Below the pieces are notes generated by a model. The model was not told the DNA's origin and did no database searches. It saw only the letters and a list, made by a program, of their open reading frames with translations. Positions 23,532-24,782 of a stretch of 24,782 nt of DNA are shown piece after piece (positions within the stretch are counted from its first letter, which is position 1; every line of letters starts with the position of its first letter). Location of the stretch: positions 1 to 24,782 of IMG/VR virus record IMGVR_UViG_3300023697_000607, one strand, 5' to 3'. The DNA is from a virus. The translations under genes and the position numbers were made by a program.

Positions 23532-23873
23532 TTAAATCCGAATAGGGTTGCCCGCTGGAGTAGCGGTGGATTGATAAGCAGCACGCTTACGTGCCGTCGA
23601 TGAGGTGCGCTTTGCAGCTACAACCTCGACCTCAGAAGCGCTTGTCGGTGCTTTAGCATCAGCAATTTCTTGCTCTACCTTTGCACGCGCCGCAGCATTC
23701 TCTTGCTGCATAGCTGCACCACGTGCCGTCTCACGGGCCTGTGCTGCTTGGGCTTCTGCCGATGCCTTGATGATTGCTGACTGTCGGTCAGCAGCGGCTT
23801 GGGCATCACCCGCTGGATCAATGCCTAATGCCTTGAATGGCATTGACGTTAGTTTCTCGATAGTTCCACCCAT
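23532..23873 (-). CDS. T7 gp7.3-like tail/adsorption protein, copy 1
   Basis: This 113-residue Ala/Lys/Arg/Gln-rich protein lies two genes upstream of the portal, where T7 encodes gp7.3, a small virion protein needed for adsorption and tail assembly. Shared general features are an N-terminal MGG/MGK segment, a low-complexity charged alpha-helical middle (coiled-coil-like, about residues 22-75, EAQAAQARETARGAAMQQ), a basic Ser/Arg patch (KRTSSTARKRAA) and a C-terminus ending NPIRI, comparable with the GGGINI end of T7 gp7.3. It starts at the ATG overlapping the previous stop and ends two bases before the next gene. Assignment rests on position and terminal motifs because this family diverges quickly. 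Confidence 0.62.
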   Translation of the reverse strand: MGGTIEKLTSMPFKALGIDPAGDAQAAADRQSAIIKASAEAQAAQARETARGAAMQQENAAARAKVEQEIADAKAPTSASEVEVVAAKRTSSTARKRAAYQSTATPAGNPIRI

Positions 23874-24310
23874 TAGAGTTTCCTTGTGAGATGTTGATGA
23901 GATGCTTTGTAACCAAAGCGGCCTAGTAGCTTAGCACGGTCTGCGTCACCGAAGTCTGTACCTATTACGATAGCGGTGCAGCCGTTGTCTGTAGCGAACT
24001 CCTCAATGGACTTCATAGCTGTGCGCATACCCAGCGGGGTGCCGGGGATGTGGTAGATGAAGTGCTCATAGAGTCCAAGGTCTTCGTTGGCAAACCCGTA
24101 ACCTATGCTGCACAGCATTAGGTAGCGGTTGTCTCCAACGATAGCATGCACATCTGGGTGAGCGCCACGCAGGGTTAGCATCAGTTCGTGCTCTACTCGA
24201 CCCCGCCTATAAGTGGGGTGCCGTAGTAAGAACTGATCTGTAATGTCCTGCAAGTGGTCGAGTAACTCTGGGCAATCTCTTGCCAAGACATAGTTACTTA
24301 CCGATGACAT
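23873..24310 (-). CDS. GNAT-like acyltransferase-fold protein
   Basis: This 145-residue protein is called from the ATG giving MSSVSNYVLARDCPELLDHL. A longer frame open to 24382 would run through most of the preceding small gene and has a poor N-terminus, so it is not preferred. The spacing from the upstream GAGAAGG to this ATG is unusually short, so the exact start is uncertain. The C-terminal third (IEEFATDNGCTAIVIGTDFG, then RAKLLGRFGYKASHQHLTRK) has the strand, helix, GFGY-type turn and final strand typical of GNAT motif B. The pyrophosphate-loop motif A (Q/RxxGxG/A) is weak (GTPLGMRT). T7 gp13, an internal virion protein, also has GNAT-like features, so a virion or assembly role is as likely as an enzymatic one. 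The stop overlaps the next start (TAATG). Confidence 0.68.
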   Translation of the reverse strand: MSSVSNYVLARDCPELLDHLQDITDQFLLRHPTYRRGRVEHELMLTLRGAHPDVHAIVGDNRYLMLCSIGYGFANEDLGLYEHFIYHIPGTPLGMRTAMKSIEEFATDNGCTAIVIGTDFGDADRAKLLGRFGYKASHQHLTRKL

Positions 24311-24473
24311 AGCCTTCTCGCAGCATCTTGAGTACATGCTGAATGCCCAACTGGAACCCGGCTTGCAGGTCAGTGGTGTCACGTTGCACGCTAGGTGCAG
24401 GCAGCTTGCGCTCTAAGTCCTCGTAGACTTCTTTCGTCAAGCGTGCGTATGTTTTTGCAACTACTTCGCCCAT
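24294..24473 (-). CDS. Small conserved-looking protein, unknown function (59 aa)
   Basis: This short reading frame begins at the ATG overlapping the MazG-like stop codon (TAATG) and runs 59 codons to a TAA. It starts MGEVVAKTYARLTKEVYEDL, continues with LERKLPAPSVQRDTTDLQ and ends in an amphipathic stretch, FQLGIQHVLKMLREGYVIGK. There is no signal peptide or membrane segment. Composition (charged, helix-forming, no rare-residue runs) is like a real small soluble phage protein, and it exactly fills the space between two genes. Its end overlaps the next gene by 17 bases. The family is not recognised; the position suggests an accessory or structural late protein. The tight TAATG coupling is the main reason to call it. 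Confidence 0.72.
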   Translation of the reverse strand: MGEVVAKTYARLTKEVYEDLERKLPAPSVQRDTTDLQAGFQLGIQHVLKMLREGYVIGK

Positions 24474-24778
24474 TATGCTTCCTTCACAAATACACCATTG
24501 GGTAGCGTAGTACCCTTGCGGTCTTTGATCTCGTCATAAGCTAACTCCATGCAGCTCACGAGATCAATGTCTCGCAATGCACAGTAGTTAATCAGACAAA
24601 CCATCACGTCACCCACGCCGTCCTTCTGCTTAGCAGTGTCGCCCTTGATCTCTGCATCACACAACTCACCGAGTTCTGATACAGCCTTGAGCAACTGAGT
24701 ATGCGGCTTGGAGTTTGGGATAATCTTGCGGGCCTCAGCCCACTGGATAATTTGAATTTCTACTTCTGAGTAACTCAT
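24473..24778 (-). CDS. MazG-like nucleotide pyrophosphohydrolase
   Basis: This 101-residue protein resembles the small MazG-like all-alpha NTP pyrophosphohydrolases found in many T7-like phages, which hydrolyse (d)NTPs or ppGpp-type nucleotides to monophosphates. Visible features are the helix with SELGEL (E35 and E38, the ExxE half of the metal site) and the second helix KDGVGDVMVCLINY with D57. The Glu expected three residues before D57 is Gly54, with Asp53 beside it, so the second metal half-site is the D-x-x-G-D variant seen in phage members rather than the textbook ExxD. The start lies four bases inside the window edge, so its ribosome binding site cannot be seen. The stop codon overlaps the next gene in TAATG, implying coupled translation. 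The family call is good; substrate and activity are inferred. Confidence 0.8.
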   Translation of the reverse strand: MSYSEVEIQIIQWAEARKIIPNSKPHTQLLKAVSELGELCDAEIKGDTAKQKDGVGDVMVCLINYCALRDIDLVSCMELAYDEIKDRKGTTLPNGVFVKEA

Positions 24779-24782
24779 TGAG

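Noticed and set aside
24200-24222. CCCCACTTATAGGCGGGG, superficially like the T7 promoter CACTATAGGG
   Set aside because: It occurs once, inside coding sequence, and differs from the recurrent motif; there is no second copy to support it.
1-24782. tRNA genes, CRISPR arrays, insertion sequences, integrase or attachment sites
   Set aside because: No cloverleaf-like sequence, regularly spaced repeats, transposase or recombinase frame was seen; the window is almost wholly filled by virion, packaging and lysis genes.

Overview
The window is the late (right-arm) half of a T7/phiKMV-type podophage genome (Autographiviridae-like). Every supported gene lies on the minus strand, so the genes read from the high-coordinate end down to position 1. 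The order portal, scaffold, major capsid protein, terminator, tail tubular A, tail tubular B, internal core proteins, tail fibre, holin, small terminase and large terminase is that of T7 genes 8 to 19. The inner/outer-membrane spanin pair points to a Gram-negative host. The phage RNA polymerase, DNA replication genes and genome ends are not in the window.

Layout, in transcription order. 24778-23209 is a block of small genes: a MazG-like pyrophosphohydrolase, a 59-residue protein missed by simple ORF calling, a GNAT-like protein, and two adjacent proteins resembling T7 gp7.3 (tail/adsorption). 23200-19766 encodes head morphogenesis: portal, Ala/Pro-rich scaffold and major capsid protein. A structured 109-base leader precedes the capsid gene and a strong intrinsic terminator follows it, as T7 does around gene 10. 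19695-16543 encodes tail tubular proteins A and B. 16533-9054 encodes three internal core (ejection) proteins. The largest lacks the N-terminal transglycosylase of T7 gp16 and instead carries an internal HELGH zinc-protease motif. 8998-4761 encodes the adsorption apparatus: a short gp17-like fibre with two successive RCC1-type beta-propeller proteins. 4759-2528 encodes the holin and the two terminase subunits. 2525-277 holds an Ig-like/SwmB-like protein, a SAR-type lysozyme, a second GNAT-like protein, the nested Rz/Rz1 spanins and a beta-rich protein of unknown role. Positions 1-276 show no convincing gene and contain a long alternating purine-pyrimidine tract.

The genes are packed with 1-4 base overlaps (TAATG, ATGA, GTGA), so translational coupling is likely throughout. 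The most interesting signal not explained by genes is the minus-strand motif TCCATATA(A/G)C. It occurs five times, always on the coding strand. The two intergenic copies, ahead of the capsid gene and ahead of the tail fibre gene, sit where T7 has its phi10 and phi17 promoters. Its TC..TATA/+1 layout matches that of single-subunit phage RNA polymerase promoters. I propose it as the late-promoter core of this phage. Other points of interest are the metalloprotease-like ejection protein, the tandem RCC1 propellers behind a truncated fibre, GNAT-like proteins found outside the usual gp13 position, and a lysis module that combines T7 and phiKMV arrangements.
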